Shown in pieces: positions 13,301-28,300 of a DNA stretch of 64,000 bases. Under the pieces are notes generated by a model that saw only the letters and a list, made by a program, of their open reading frames with translations, did no database searches and was not told the origin of the DNA. Numbering within the stretch: position 1 is the stretch's first letter; every line of letters starts with the position of its first letter. The DNA lies in assembly GCF_023065955.2 (NCBI RefSeq), contig NW_026622808.1, positions 39,320,475-39,384,474 on the forward strand. Reading direction: 5' to 3'. The DNA comes from Ursus arctos (lineage: Eukaryota > Chordata > Mammalia > Carnivora > Ursidae). Both the position numbers and the translations under genes were made by a program.

Positions 13301-16300
13301 AAGATTTAAAAGGAAACTAAATCAAATCTTGTGGTTTGTTATCTTAATAATACCAGAGAAGTTGGTATAATATTTTCCCTTCCTTGTTTTCCTATATATT
13401 CTAAATTTTTCTTTAATGAGCATTTGCTATTTTTGTACTAAAAAATACTTCTAAGGGTGCCTGGGTGGCTCAGTGAGTTAAGCATCTGCTTTCGGCTCAG
13501 GTCACGATCCCAGAGTCCTGGGATCGAGTGCCGCATTGGGCTCCCTGCTCAGTGGGGAGCCTGCTTCTCCCTCTGTCTCTGCAGCTCCCCCTGCTTGTGC
13601 TGTCTTGCTCTCTCTGGCAAATAAATAATAAAATAAAGTCTTTTAAAAAATGAAATAAAATACTTTAAAAAACTTTTAATGGAGTATAGTCTTAGATTTT
13701 TTTTTTTTTAACCAATTTAATAAGTAGAAAGGTACTTCATGGGAAATTTGTGGGAACATTTGGGTGGAGAAATATATGTTAAAGAATTTTTATTTTGAGA
13801 ATTCTTGCTTTAGCATGTTTGTTGGAAGATGCCTATGTGAAGACTATGTAAAGCATTTATAAGTTTGGTTAAATACTGTTGTATTATTGTTAATAGTTAT
13901 TTCTGTTTTCCAGATCATGATGCTGCAATTAACAGATATAGCAGGTTGTCAAAAAAAAGAGAAAATGACAAGGTATGATACATACTTACTCCTTTAGTAT
14001 CACAATTAACAATTGTTACATTAAATTTTTTTTCACTACCTTTTTCCTGTTTAAAAACAGTAGCCTGCAGTTACTTCGTATGTTTTGCTACATTGCCCTT
14101 AGTTTTTTCTTTCCTTCTGGTTGTTTCAAAGCCTTTCTTACAATTATCAGACAATTAATAATTGTCTCTTTGAACAAAATATTTTTCTGCTGACAAAATT
14201 TGGTAATAGAACTATTCCAAAAGTGTAACTGATGCCCAGTAGATAACATTTGCCTCCTTTTGTTTTGTGTTTTGATAACCTTGTGTGTGTTCTGTTTTTA
14301 TTTGACGATGTATGTATTCAGAAGTGTCTTCTGAGATAAAGTGGTTAAAAAGTTGAATGCTTACATACATAATTGAATGAAATTCTGTTGAGGACCTCCT
14401 CATTTACAGGGAATATATATATAGTTTTTGATACTTCTTCAGGGAGTGAAATCCAGAAATATTTCACTGTATTTCAGGAGAAATGCATTTGAGTAAAGAA
14501 CAAAGACAAGTCCATCTAGATGTTCCTTAAGCTCATTTCTTTCTCAGTGCCTAATCTAAGGTTTGATAACGAGATCTCCACTAGATGTTTGCGAGTGAGG
14601 TGGTCTGTGTTGGTGTCTGCAGCCTTGGCCACAGCCGCTGGTAGGGGCACAGCCGCTGGTAGGGGCACAGTGATCACTTGGGGGCATCCACGACTGGGTA
14701 CAATTTGCTGTGCAATAGCTACCGTGACACAGTAAAGAGAAGTTTCTCACAAAGTTCAGTACAAAGAGCTTTCCATTTCTAATTTTAGTTCATGGATTTC
14801 TCGATGGTACAAATATTAATAAAATACATACATTTTGAGATCTATATTGCTTTGTTACTTTGCCTTAGAGAAAAAGGGTCTAGCTATGAATTTTGTTGTA
14901 TTTTACATTGTTTCTGGCTGTTCCGGGTTTGTTGTTATTCCAGGTAGTTTAAAAAGCATTCTTTTACCAATTTTGTTTTATTTGAAAAAATTTTGAGCAT
15001 CTGCTATATGTTGGGTACCATGGGGTAAGAATAGGCTCCACTCCTAGCCTCAGGGAGTGAATAATACAGTTATTCGAAGGCTTCCTGTGTGAAGGCATAC
15101 AGTTGGAGTAGATGCCAGCGTGCAAGGATGGAGAGAATACATGAATTAACACTGAGTTACCTTTGTGAATTGGGAACTGCTATACTTTTAGGAGTTGCTA
15201 TTTGCATTAAAGATGAGTGAATGTCACTGGTTTGGGATTGGGGAGAGGGCATTCCTGGAAGAAAAACTGTCTTTGCAGAAGCACATGTTAGACTCTGTAG
15301 AATGTAAAGCTTAAAGAGCACTGGCTGTGGAGTCAGACTGCTGGAGGACAAATCTCAGCTTTGCCACTTATTTGCTTGAGGTCACACTCTGGTTACTTAA
15401 TTTTAAGCCTTTATCTATCAAAAAGCTCAGTAGTTGTGATGATGAAATGGGATAATACATGCAGGGTACCTGGCTTGTAGCAAGTTTTATTAAATCCTAG
15501 CAATAATTATTATGATAATTGTGTATGTCTGGAACATAGAATGTATTTGGGGAGGTATGGTAGAGATGACAAGAAAGTAGTTTGGGGCCAGGTAACTACA
15601 TCAGTGACTTTGAAATTTGAGTTGGAGTGGGCAGCCTGCTAAAAGAAATCCTACTTAAAGGATTGTAAGTGGATAACACCATGCAATTGTGTTACACAAT
15701 AAAAATACTAATGGAAATGTGAAGGGGACAGGACTAGAGGGAATCCAATGGAAAAGGTACCAGAATAGTTTGCAAAGACATTAGGAGAACCTCAGGTAGT
15801 TGTTGAAATGGAGAGGAAGGAATACTTTTGGAAGATATTTTGTAAGTAGAATTGACAAGAATTATAGTAGGAGGAGGAATCAAAAAGGAATCCTATGATT
15901 CTTGGATGATGGGGTGGATCTTGGAATAATTAAGAGAGCTAAGAAACAGGGGCACCTAGATGGCTCAGTCGGTTAAGCATCTGCCTTCAGCTCAGGTCAT
16001 GATCCTGGGGTCCTGGGAACGAGTCCCACATCAGGCTCCTGGCTCAGTGGAGAGTCTTCTTCTCCTTCTCGCTCTGCTCCCTCCCCACTCCCCCCCCCTC
16101 GCTCTTGCTCTCAAACAATCTTAAAAAAAAAACAAAACAAAAAACTAAGAAACGGGAACAGGCTTTGTGGGAAAGATACTATATTCAGCTTTGTACATGT
16201 CCAGCACATTTATACACGTGCACACGCACGAGCACACACACACACACACACACAGAGTCCAGCTGGAGATGTGCTTCCTCTGACACCTAGGAGAGTAAAG

Positions 16301-19300
16301 GACGAGGGATGTCTGGGTGACTCAGTCGGTTGGGCATCTCCCTTCGGCTCAGGTCACGATCCCAGGATTCTGGGATCCAGCCCCGCACTGGGCTCCCTGC
16401 TCAGCGGGGAGTCTGCTTCTCCCTCTCCCTGCTCATGCTTTCTCTCTTGTTTCTCTCTCTCTCTCTCAAATAAATAAAATTTTAAAAGAGTGAAGGGTGA
16501 GAGAGAAAAATTTGGGAGTCATTGGTGTATTGGAATATTCTTAGTACTTGATTTGGTATTCTAAGGAAAGCAAGAAGAGAGAAGAGCCTAATGCATACTA
16601 TATAATAGGTGCTCAATAAATATTTGTTGTCTGAATACAAGAACTTAAAGGAGCACACATATTTAAATGTGGGTGAAGGAAAACAAATACAAGAGAGGAG
16701 GAGCAGCAGGAGAGAACCAGAAGGGAAGTATGGTATGAACTGACCGAGAACGAAGACTATAATGACTAAGCTAATACCAAGCCCCTGTCTGTCTTTTCTC
16801 TGTGTGGTAGACTCTGCACACTTAGTTCAGTTCTTAGCTATGTGCAGAATTCTGCTTTAAACATGGATTTTAAGATGGAATGGTTGGTAGTAAGACAGGA
16901 AAATTAGCCAATATTTTATAGGATTTCTACTATCTCAGAAAATAAAGATGTATAGTTGCTGGTGATCTATCTTTTTCCTTGGGTAAGCTCTTCCCTACAG
17001 CCACTACTAAAGATAATTACACAATTAAATAATAGCATTTTTAATGTTTTTATCCAAAGGTAAAGTATGAAGTAACGGAAGATGTCTACACTTCCAGAAA
17101 AAAACAACACCAGACCATGATGCATTATTTTTGTGCATTAAATACTCTTCAATACAAAAAGAAAATAGCATTGTTAGAACCTCTGCTTGGGTACATGCAA
17201 GCTCAGGTAAATACTGACTGTACTGTGTTTTGGATTATAACTGTCCTAAAAACTTTATATTAAGTTTGATACTTATGTTAAGTATAAGGGTATTACAAAC
17301 TAGGGTCAAAATATTCTATTTGGATCTGTGTTTTCAAAAGTAATTTAAAATGTCATCGAAATGCTATTTTGAGGAAGTTAGAATGGTTTTCCTTGCAGAT
17401 GAAGATTTCACATACTTTTTAAGGTAAATGAAACCACTTACCTTGTATTTAGGCCTTGTCCATCACAGGTGGGGGACGGGGAACAGAAAGCTAAGTGAAT
17501 TCTGCAGTTACTCCTACTGATGGAACTTCCATTCACTTTAGCTTCAGAACAGATTTGAAAGAGAATGGACAACTTTGTCTCCTGTTCCTTGCATACTCCT
17601 GAGTTAAAAATAATAGATGAACTCCAAAGTGTCCCAAGAGGTTTGCAGCAGGAAGGAGGCTAGAAGAGTAAATTTGGGTAATATGAGATGGCACACCCCT
17701 AAAAATTAAAAGTTTAAAGAAATTCAGATATTCTTTCAAATATGAGTGCTTATTATTCCTCAATATAAAGTTTATCTTTGTATAGACATAAGTTTATATA
17801 ACTTAATTTAAAATGTTTTAACATTTTCCAGTTTTATAAATTGCTTACAAAGATGTACAGTGAAATTGAAGTCTGGTTTCTACAGTGGCTCTAAGCCCAG
17901 TAGAAGTCATTATAAAGTAGTGCACAAGTGGGAATACTCCTTTGTTCTTTACCTTCCCATGTATCTTGGAGATTGTTTATATGATTCACTGTGTTTCTTG
18001 TATGTGTGTGTTTCTGTTGTTCATCCTCCCACTCACACACCCTCTTGCCCCAGATAAGTTTCTTTAAGATGGGTTCTGAAAATCTCAATGAACAGCTGGA
18101 AGAATTCTTGACTAATATTGGAACAAGTGTACAAAAGTAAGTATTTTCTTCCTTAAAATTGAAAATGAAGTTACGAGAATAAGTTAACAGCTAAATGCCA
18201 TAATCTAAAAATATTTAGCATTGAATTTCCTGAGGAGCTGTTTTCCTTGCCATGAAACTGTGTCTCACATGGCTCATGGATCCTTCTTGTTTTTTTTTTT
18301 TTTTTCTTTTTTTACCATCTTTTCCATAGAATCTGAACTCTGAATTTCATAGCTGTGTCAAGTCTAATGGTATTTTATTATAAACTAGATTTTATGTATG
18401 TATATAACAGACACATAATAGTGATTATCCATAAGTTCATTATCTTCACAATTATCTGAATTGTGGGGGATGGATGGGAGTTACTAAATAAATCTTGCTT
18501 TCTAAGCCATGAAAGCTTAAAGATTAAAGAGAGCAAGCAGTTCTAAGCAGGTTCTGAGCAGTGATGTGGTCAATCTGAGATATGCAGGGAGATTAAAATG
18601 ATTGTTGTTTTAAAGGCGCAGGATAGAGCAGTTTGAAAATAATTCCAAAGTTAGGCATTCAGTGTGGCTCCGTTTGTTTTTTAACTTGGTATTGTTTCCA
18701 GAATATCTAGTTTCAAATAAAATGTAAAGCTGTTTAATCACACGTTCATGTTCCTTTAACCACCCATGCCACTGTTGCTCTCTTTAAGAAGAAATATGCA
18801 AAGCAAATATATAGATAAACATGACTGGTAAGGAGATCTTTGTCTGTTGTGGTTGGTAGTAAATAGTATGTTTTCCGTGTTAGCGTTCGTAGGGAAATGG
18901 ACAATGATGTAGAGACCATGCAGCAGACAATAGAAGATTTGGAAGTGGCCAGTGACCCCTTATATGTGCCTGACCCAGATCCCACGAAATTTCCTGTTAA
19001 TCGAAACTTAACCCGGAAGGCTGGATACCTTAATGCTAGGAAGTAAGAAAACTATAGTTATTTTCATATGTTGTATATCATCTAAGGTAGCATCAAGTGA
19101 ATATAATATATGATTGCTATTGTCTGCTAAATTATTTTGTTTTACCAAATATTGAATCTTTTCAGTTAGCGGAATTAGTGTTTTTGTCAGCTTTTTGACC
19201 GGTACATGAATAATTTTCAGAAGTAAAATTCTGTTTAGATATTTATTGAATAATTTAGAATTATTTTAAAAGTGAAACAAATTTGAGTTTAAATCTAGCA

Positions 19301-22300
19301 TTACATGAATGCTATTAAATATCATTTTTATTATACTTTAAAATGTATGTAATTATACTATTATGTCAGCTTTTAGTTTTTATCTAAAGATAGGGTAAAG
19401 CAAGTTAACCTTAGAAGTAAAATGAATTCTTTTCTTTTGAGTTTATTCTCCTGGAAGTTGAACTATAATTTATGGAACATCATTATAACAGTTGCAGTTT
19501 AATAATTTCCAGCTTTTTTTGGAAATACACACACACACAAAAGTGGCTCCGTATACATGAATTTATTTTAGAGACTGAAAAACTGATAGATTTTCTAGGC
19601 ACCTTTGTGCCTGTTTACAAGCTGGTTCTTTGCGATGTGCTTTATCTTTTGTCTGGCTTATGATGAGATTTCAGGTGTGTTGTTACTAAAGAGTGAATGT
19701 ACTTTCTTCATTTAGTAAAACAGGCTTGGTGTCATCTACCTGGGACAGACAGTTTTACTTCACGCAGGGGGGAAACTTAATGAGTCAGGCGCGTGGGGAT
19801 GTGGCAGGCGGCCTGGCCATGGACATTGACAACTGTTCAGTAATGGCTGTGGACTGTGAAGACAGGCGGTACTGTTTTCAGATCACTTCCTTTGATGGAA
19901 AAAAGTTAGTATTTTTTCCTACTATTAAAAATTTGTCCTATTTTAAATTACTGAAATGCACAATAATTCCTTCTCATTCAGACATTTTATAGCTACTTTG
20001 GCTTATTATGTATTAAGATAATTTTCTTTTTAATCACGTAGAAATGAGTTGAATTTTCCTTTTTGACTTGGTTAAACGATGTCTTAATATTTTGAGATTG
20101 TCAAAACAAGGGCATATGGTAAGAACCTGTGATTTCATGTTAGGGTACTGTTCACTGAAAATTCTGCACCCTATGGGGGAAGGCAGCACAAGTTAGTGGA
20201 AAGAGCCCTAACCCTGGGGTCAGAAAGTTCCAATTCAGGATCTTGTACTTACTTTGTGGTCTTAGACAAGTTACATAACCTCTGTTTTTTTACATGTGAA
20301 ATGGGGGTGGGGGGCCATAATCCCTTCTTTGTAAATTATTATACAGAAGAGAAATCTGACATATGTAATGTGTCTGACATGTAGTAAGTGCAAACACTAA
20401 TGTTATTTTTAAATGTTAAATATTTCTGATTAATGATTTAGTCCATTAATGTGCATATGCCATTTTTAAGACTTCTGTTACCTTTGCATTAATTGAGAAT
20501 CCATAGAGTAGCCTTTAGAACACATTGTTGGAAAATACAGAAAAATAAAAAAAGAAATATTGAATATTGAAAGAAAGCTATAATCTCACAAGTAGAAGCA
20601 ACAATGAACTTTTTGGTCTGCTGCCTTACAGTTTTTATTCTAATGACATTTTAAAAAATATTTGAGGAAATACTTTATATACATTTTGGATCTGCAGCTA
20701 CTTATTAAAAACATTTCACAATGGCTACAATATAATCCATCTAAGTATATATACCATAATCTAAAATTTTTCCTAATGATAGATGTTTGTTATCTGCAGT
20801 TTTTTTCCTACTTAAAATACTGTTTTTGATATTGCTTCAGAACAGTAAGAAAGATGTTAAGATGTTATGGTTCACTATCTTTTATCAGTTGTTTAATTTC
20901 ATATTCCTTCTTCAAATATGAATGTCAGTGACTGTGTCATTTATCATGCTGGATGTTGGGAGTCCCTATGGTTACCAAATGGTTAATATGTTAGTACAGG
21001 AATTTACATTTTTTTCAGTTTTATTGCTAATAATGCTTAACATGATTTCCCATTTCACATTCCTAGTGTGATTCAAAATTAGTAACTTTTCTCTAACTCT
21101 TAAAATAATCTATAGAAAAGCTACAGATCCCAGTGTTAGTGATTGATACATTGAAAAATTTTATTTGACTATATTTATGGAGAAGTAATGAGTACAATTA
21201 GTGTTTTCTGTAAATCACTGATTTACATTTGGAATATATATAAGTGTCAGAAAGTTGAAATGCATTGTCTTATTTGCAGTGTACCTTTGTTATAGGCTAT
21301 CTTCTGAAAACCAGCACCTGTTTCTTTTTTGGTACGTCTTGGCATGGATAGCCAGAGTCAAGAGTTGTTAAAACTCTGAGTCAAGATGCGCCAGGTGGTC
21401 TCCTTTTCCTAACTAAGATATTGATTGGTTGTGTGTTTTGGGTTTTTTTAGTTTTGATACCTATGGTTTTATATGTACTTGCAAAGATAAAAAATTTTCT
21501 CAGATCTTTTTTTAAATTGAGGGTCAAACTTCTTTCTTTTTTATTTTTCAGATCTTCAATTTTGCAAGCAGAAAGTAAAAAAGACCATGAGGAGGTAAAA
21601 TTTTACTAAAGTTAATTTCTTCAGCAACATCTTAAGATATTTCAGTAACCAAATATTAAGATAGAAATGTGGAAAATCCTAATAAAAAAAATTTTTTTCA
21701 TAAAAATCTGTTGTCCTCAAGCAATATTCTTAAGTCTCACAGAGACTTTTATAGCTAGACCTATAAGAGGAAGCGGAAGCCTTAGAGATCATTGGTGTCT
21801 GTCTTTTTAAAGGCTCAACTTCAGAAATGACCTTGTGACTGTTGCTCTCTGGCAAGCTGTTAGTATCATGAGGTGACAGTTTAATTTATTCCCTTCTCTC
21901 ACCAACTTTCTGAGACAGTATTTGCTGCATTAAGAACATAGTGGCAGCTGATATAGCATGGCAGGAAACAAGTAAAGCTTAAAACCTTGGAGAAATGAAA
22001 GACAGAAAAACAAAAACTTGGGAGTGTCTGTTCTTCCTCGTGAGTCTTTTATTTTTGGCTCCATTTTTACTTCTAGTACACCGAATATGGAAGGTAAGTT
22101 ACCACCGAGAACTGACGCTTCGAAAACTTTGTCTTGAGAAATATTCTTCAACGAATATATATTGTAGTTGATTTTGAGCCACTTTATATGGTATTATAAC
22201 TGTGTTGGTAAAAGACAAGGTTAAAAATTATATACAGATCTATTTTTATTTACCTCTTGTGGAAAGGAGTTAACTGTTAAAACTTGTTTTTGGTTTGTGA

Positions 22301-25300
22301 GGAACACAGTCTGCTCTCTGCTGGGTTTACCAGACAGATTATTAGTTTAATGAGGCTCATCATGGACTCGAGTCCTTGAGTGTGAAGTAGAAGATGTGGA
22401 AGGGAGGATTTTCTGTGTTAATCAGCTATAAATCGGAAAGACGGGAAGTATGTAAAATGCATTCACTGGGAATATATTTAGCTCTTAACTTTCTTTATTG
22501 GTGTTAGTCATGATATTGGAGTCCAGACTATTTTATTTGGTAGGAATTAAAAGGGGAAGTGATATAAAAGACAAATAGAGATTACTAAATTATAATTTAA
22601 CATTATTGCTATATTTTTATTTGCTTGTATGAAGTTAATTTGGTGTTTTTTTTTTTTAAGATTTTATTTATTTGAGAGAGAGCACTAGTGGAGGGGAGGG
22701 GTGGAGAGAGAGGGAAATTCAGACTCCCCATTGAGCAGGGAACCCGACACGGGCCTCGATCCCAGGACCCCGAGACCATGACCTGAGCCGAAGGCAGATG
22801 CTTAACCAACTGAGCCACCCGGGCGCCCCAATTATGTGTTACTTCTAATGAAACTTCTATTCAGTGAAATATTGACCATTCTTTTAGAAGAGAAGCACTA
22901 TAGAAAAAAATAGTAATCTTATTTTTCTGTTTTTTTCTCTTGCAGTGGATCTGTACAATAAATAACATATCCAAACAAATATATTTAAGTGAAAACCCAG
23001 AGGTAATATTTTTATTTTGTGGTATCCAGATCTGGCAAAAGTGAATAATTATTAATTTATTATTTATGTCATAATTCCTAAGTTCTGAAATCTTTTAATT
23101 TGCCGTTGAATGAGTAGCTTTAATAGATCCATGTATGAGATTTGGTCTTCCTAGAAAAATATTTCAAAAGTAACTGAAATCGGTCAGCTAACAAATTTTC
23201 ACTGGGCATCAATGCTGTGTTTAGCTTTGGGTTGAGCACCATGGAGAAGGATACAAAAGAAAAAGCCATGGCTTTGCCCTCCAGGAGCCTGTGTGTATGA
23301 AAATACAAAACTAAAATTTTAACATTGTGTATAAAACTATGTAATTGAAAGCGTATGTAATGACTATAATCTTAAGATTTGAGAATGTTAAGATCAGTGT
23401 GGACTTTAGTTTTAGAGAAAATTGTGGAGATGGCAGAATCCTGAGCTGGCTAACATTTGTCCATGTTTTGAGGAAAAGAGAAGAAATTGCAGATATGAGA
23501 ATAAAAACAAAGCATAAAGGCAGAAATGGTGTGTTTATGAAACCAGTAGTATAATTGGAGTTAAAGGTTCTTGTTAGAGAAAAGTAGCTGAAATGTGCAT
23601 ACAAATCACCTGGGGATCTTGTTAAAATGCAGATTAACATCTAGGGTGAGGTGGCCTGAACTCTCAGTTTTGCCAGTTATGCTTTGAGTAGCAAGGGTAT
23701 CGAACCAGAATAATTTAGCTGTGTTAGTGAATCCAAGTATACAGGCAGAACCCAGGGGTGCAGAGAACTCTGGAAGGAATTACGTGGGTCCACACTGCAG
23801 CATAGTTGGGAAAAGACTTGGTTTAGGGCAGGAGCTGTGTGACCTCTGCCAGTCTCGGTGGGCCCATCTGTGCAATAAACTGGGCTGCCTCCCAGCCCTG
23901 TGCAGGGCTGATGATCTCAGTTGAAGCTGAGCAGGGCTGATTTCTCTAGGAAGCCCTCACCCTTCTAAGTCTTAAAACTGTTGTTGGTATTAATGGTTGA
24001 TTAGACAGGAGCATCTGGGAACATGTAGGAGGCCATTATCCTAATTCAGGCATGAACTGAGGGTCTGAACAGAGTGGTAACCAAGAGAAGAGAGAAGAAA
24101 TAACGCATTGTAGAAAGACGTAAGAAGAAATCGACCGGACTGGTTAGTAACTGACCAATGTAAAGGAGGAAGGAGACGAATTAAAGATGACTCTCAGGTT
24201 TTAAGCTCAAGTGAATGAAAAAACAATTTGAAAGAATTCTGTTTTTATCATAATGGCTTTGAGGTGCCAGTCAAGACACATAGGATTTCAATGCCTAGGA
24301 ACAAGTTTTGAATTAAAGAAACAATATTTCATTACCTCCAAAATATTAGTAACTTCTGTTAGTTGTATAATAATGAGTGTAATCTAAGAAAATCAGTGCT
24401 AATTGTAGAGAAGCCTCTTGCTTGCAGTAATTTGATCTCTTGACAGGTTAGCTTTTCTTTCCACTTATGTTACTTGGGAGCGCCAAAAACTGAAAATGGA
24501 AGTTGGATGACCTGTTAATATCTAGGGAATACATGGTGAATACAGTGTTTGGATTTGAATAATTCAGGGTTCTTACTTTTCCCACAAATTATCAGAACTC
24601 TAAATTTTAAGTAGTATTTTCCAGATTATCTAGAATTACTTTATCTGTATTTAATGAGGGAAGAAATTCTGATCTGTTTGTGGCATTGTCTTGGTATTTT
24701 TCCTAACTGTAAGACACAGAAATGCAAAAAGTTATGTGATTTTTTTTTTCTAATGTAATTACTACTTTATGTAGCCAGTGTTTGAAATAAAACAGTAAGT
24801 TTAAAAATATTTCTTATAGGAAGATTTTCTTTCAGATTTTGGCCTGAAAATACCCATGATAACTTCATCAATAAATACATAGATATTTCTGAGCATAAAT
24901 ATATTCTGGAAGATCATGAAAACTTCAGCAGTATAGCTATAAAATATTCTTATATTTTTGATATTTTGTGGCTATTCCTACTCCTAAATTTCTTTATTTA
25001 GCAAATGTATTGAGCACTCATATCATTGGTGCTGTATTAGGTGCTAACAATACAAACCTTAATCCAAAAAATCTGGTAGTTAAATATTTAAAGATCTAGG
25101 TCTGTAAGAAGTAAGAGGAAGCTTAAGTTAGAATGTTATGAAGTTATTAACGTGTCTTAATATTAAGTGTGGAACTATTTAGTAACTCCAATTTGCATTT
25201 TAAATGTAACTCAGGAACATTCTGACAATTGTATTCAAACTTTTGGTTTCTTGCTTTACTAATTCTAGTCCTTTTTAAAAAACAAAATAGGAAATTGCTG

Positions 25301-28300
25301 CACGAGTAAATCAGTCAGCTTTGGAAGCGGTCACTCCTTCCCCATCTTTCCAGCAGAGGCATGAGAGTCTGCGGCCGGCAGCGTGAGTTACCAGACTTTG
25401 GGTTATTTAAAACTATATGGACTTTTGAAAGTGTCCGCAAACACTTTGCTTTTAGCAGTGCTACTTACATTAGTATGAACTAGTTCCCCCAAAACATAGA
25501 AAGTGTATTTTCAAGTTGGTAAATTTACCAGCAAGCGTGCTAAACAAATAACAATTCCAAAGTGCCCGACTGCTTTATCTCTAGATTGAGATCATTTATG
25601 TTTTTGAATTTAGTCATTGGAAAGAAAACCCTGTTATTGAAATTTTTTCTACTCTCTTTGACTTACAAAATTGTATTTTCGTTTCTCATAGTTTGTATTC
25701 AATTTCAAAAGGAGAAAACTAAATGCAGTGCCTTCTGGTTTTCTTCTGTGCTCAGACAATCTCGGCCACCAACAGCTCGAACCAGCAGCTCGGGATCCTT
25801 AGGATCGGAGTCCACGAATTTGGCTGCCCTTTCTCTGGACTCTCTCGTTGCTCCAGACACTCCGATACAGTTTGACATCATTTCTCCTGTGTGTGAAGAT
25901 CAGCCTGGTCAGGCAAAAGCCTTTGGCCAGGGAGGCAGGTAGGCGATGGCGTCACTAGGATCTTGTTCTGTGGTCTGTAGGGCTTATGATTCCCTTTTTG
26001 CAGTTGAGGGTCCTCTCTCACATTTGTGTATCAATTATGTGGTACTTTCTTTAATTACCTAATTTTGATGGTCAGGAAAGAATCGTGCAGGTTTTCCTGT
26101 TTTGTGTCTCAGTTAAACAAGCGAAGATACTTTAGTTCTAAAAATACTTAATTTTGAATTGCTTATCAGATCTACTTCTGGTATTTGCTCTTAAAATTAC
26201 AGAAGAAAATTGATAGTCCTATCTTTAGGTCATGACTATATTTTAGAAATTGAGCATAATACATGTGCTATAGGTTTTTAAGAAAAATATCATCTTGGGT
26301 CAGATTAAGAATCTCCAGGGGTGTCTGGGTGGCTCAGTCGTTAAGCGTCTGTCTTTGGCTCAGGGCGTGATCCCACCGTTCTGGGATCAAGCCCCACATC
26401 AGGCTCCTCTGCTATGAGCCTGCTTCTTCCTCTCCCACTCCCCCTGCTTGTGTTCCCTCTCTTGTTGGCTGTCTCTATCTCTGTCAAATAAATAAAAAAT
26501 CTTAAAAAAAAAATCTCCAGGAAGGTACTAAAACATTATCATGCATGAATTATTAATAAATCATCTTTTGGTTATATAACAAGAAATGTGAAAGCTGTTA
26601 GAATTTTTCTTTGGCTAATAAATTGATACTAATTTGGATATACATGGCTATGACCAAGAAAAAATAATTTGTATTTGATCACAGAAATATACTTAGCATT
26701 TGATATAATAGTTCAGACATGAATTACAGAGAATGATTTCATGTTATCTTATGCCAACATTAATGCCACTTAGCTCTCTGTTTGCTTACAAAGTCTGTTT
26801 TGAATTATATTTTTTTCCTTCATTGTGAGTGTGCCAAGAGCCACTCACACTGAGGAAGGAGGTAGCTCCCATCACTAATTAGGCTTTTCTTCTTGCCTTC
26901 TGTTATGTATGCCTTGAGAAATACATGTTTAAAACTAGAAAATGTTCAAATTAGCATAATTAACTTGCAGTATGTACTTAGAGGACCTAAAAAGAGGTTT
27001 TTACAATCCTAGAAAGGCCCTAGCATTTTTCTTGAGTAGCTAGAATTGAAGCTAAATCAGCTGTTCTGTCCCCCCTTTATTTAAATTCAGGGACTTTCTC
27101 AACGTGGTTTATAGATATTGGGGTGTGTGTGTGTTGTGTGTCTACATTTCAGTTCATCCACCTCTTCTGGAATGAAGCAGCATTGAGTTCAGCTTAAGTG
27201 TGAAGGCGGGGGCCTTCGTCAGAATAAGGTGGTCATCGGTAGTGTTCCTTAACAGGATACGGTATTTTAGAGCTTTGTAAAAGATGAATGTACACGTTTT
27301 TGTGATTCTTAGTTTTTAACTCCAGTTTCAATGATTGAGATTTCTTCCATATGGCTCATGATAACTGACCATTGGTTCCTAATTTTTCAAAAACTTTTCA
27401 GGCGCACAAATCCATTTGGAGAATCTGGAGGAGGTACAAAATCTGAAACTGAAGGTAAAAGAGATGTGCAATATTCTTGTATTTTAAAAATTCTCAGTAG
27501 TAAACTGTGTGAAGAATTTGTTGTTTATTCTGATATATGCTGTTTTAATGGTAGCTTTACTTCACAGTTTCTTTTTGCTTATAGTACTCAAAGTAGCAAA
27601 ACTTAATCAGGCTTAAAGATTTCATTAAAATTATAGAATATCATACTTTGGACCTCACAGTCAAATTCTCAATGCAGAAGATACCCTTTAAGCTTTTCCT
27701 ATCAGGTGATGTTATCATCTGGTACTAGAGCATTAACTTTTTTTCTTTTTTCAGTAACTATTTGTTTTGATAAATTTCAAACTTAAAAGCTATAAGAATA
27801 GTACAGGGAATTTTTTTTTACTCAGAACCATCAATTGTTGAAGCCTAACCTTTTGCTATTTGAATTAGAGATCTTAATTTTTCCTATGACTTGAACACTG
27901 TAGTTAGGAATAATTTCTAAATACTTCTAGGTTGAATTTTTCACTAGAAAATCTAAAAGGTGACAATTGTATTTTATTCTTAAGGCAGGGAAATGTGGGT
28001 TTTAAAGATATGTAATGTACTTTGTTCTTTCATAGATTCTATTCTTCATCAGTTATTTATTGTCCGATTCCTTGGTTCTATGGAGGTGAAATCAGATGAT
28101 AATCCAGATGTTGTTTATGAAACAATGAGGCAAATCCTAGCTGCCCGGGCCATCCATAACATCTTTCGTATGACAGAATCACATTTATTAGTCTCTTGTG
28201 ATTGTTTAAAGTAAGTAATGGCCTCCCCCTTAAAAACTATAAGAAAAAATGTTTAATTTCAGCCTAATTAAAATTTGTTTTCCAAATTTTTAATTACAGG

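Noticed and set aside
14631..14666. 18-nt direct duplication as the start of a satellite or repeat array
   Set aside because: Only two copies, inside an intron, with no further units.
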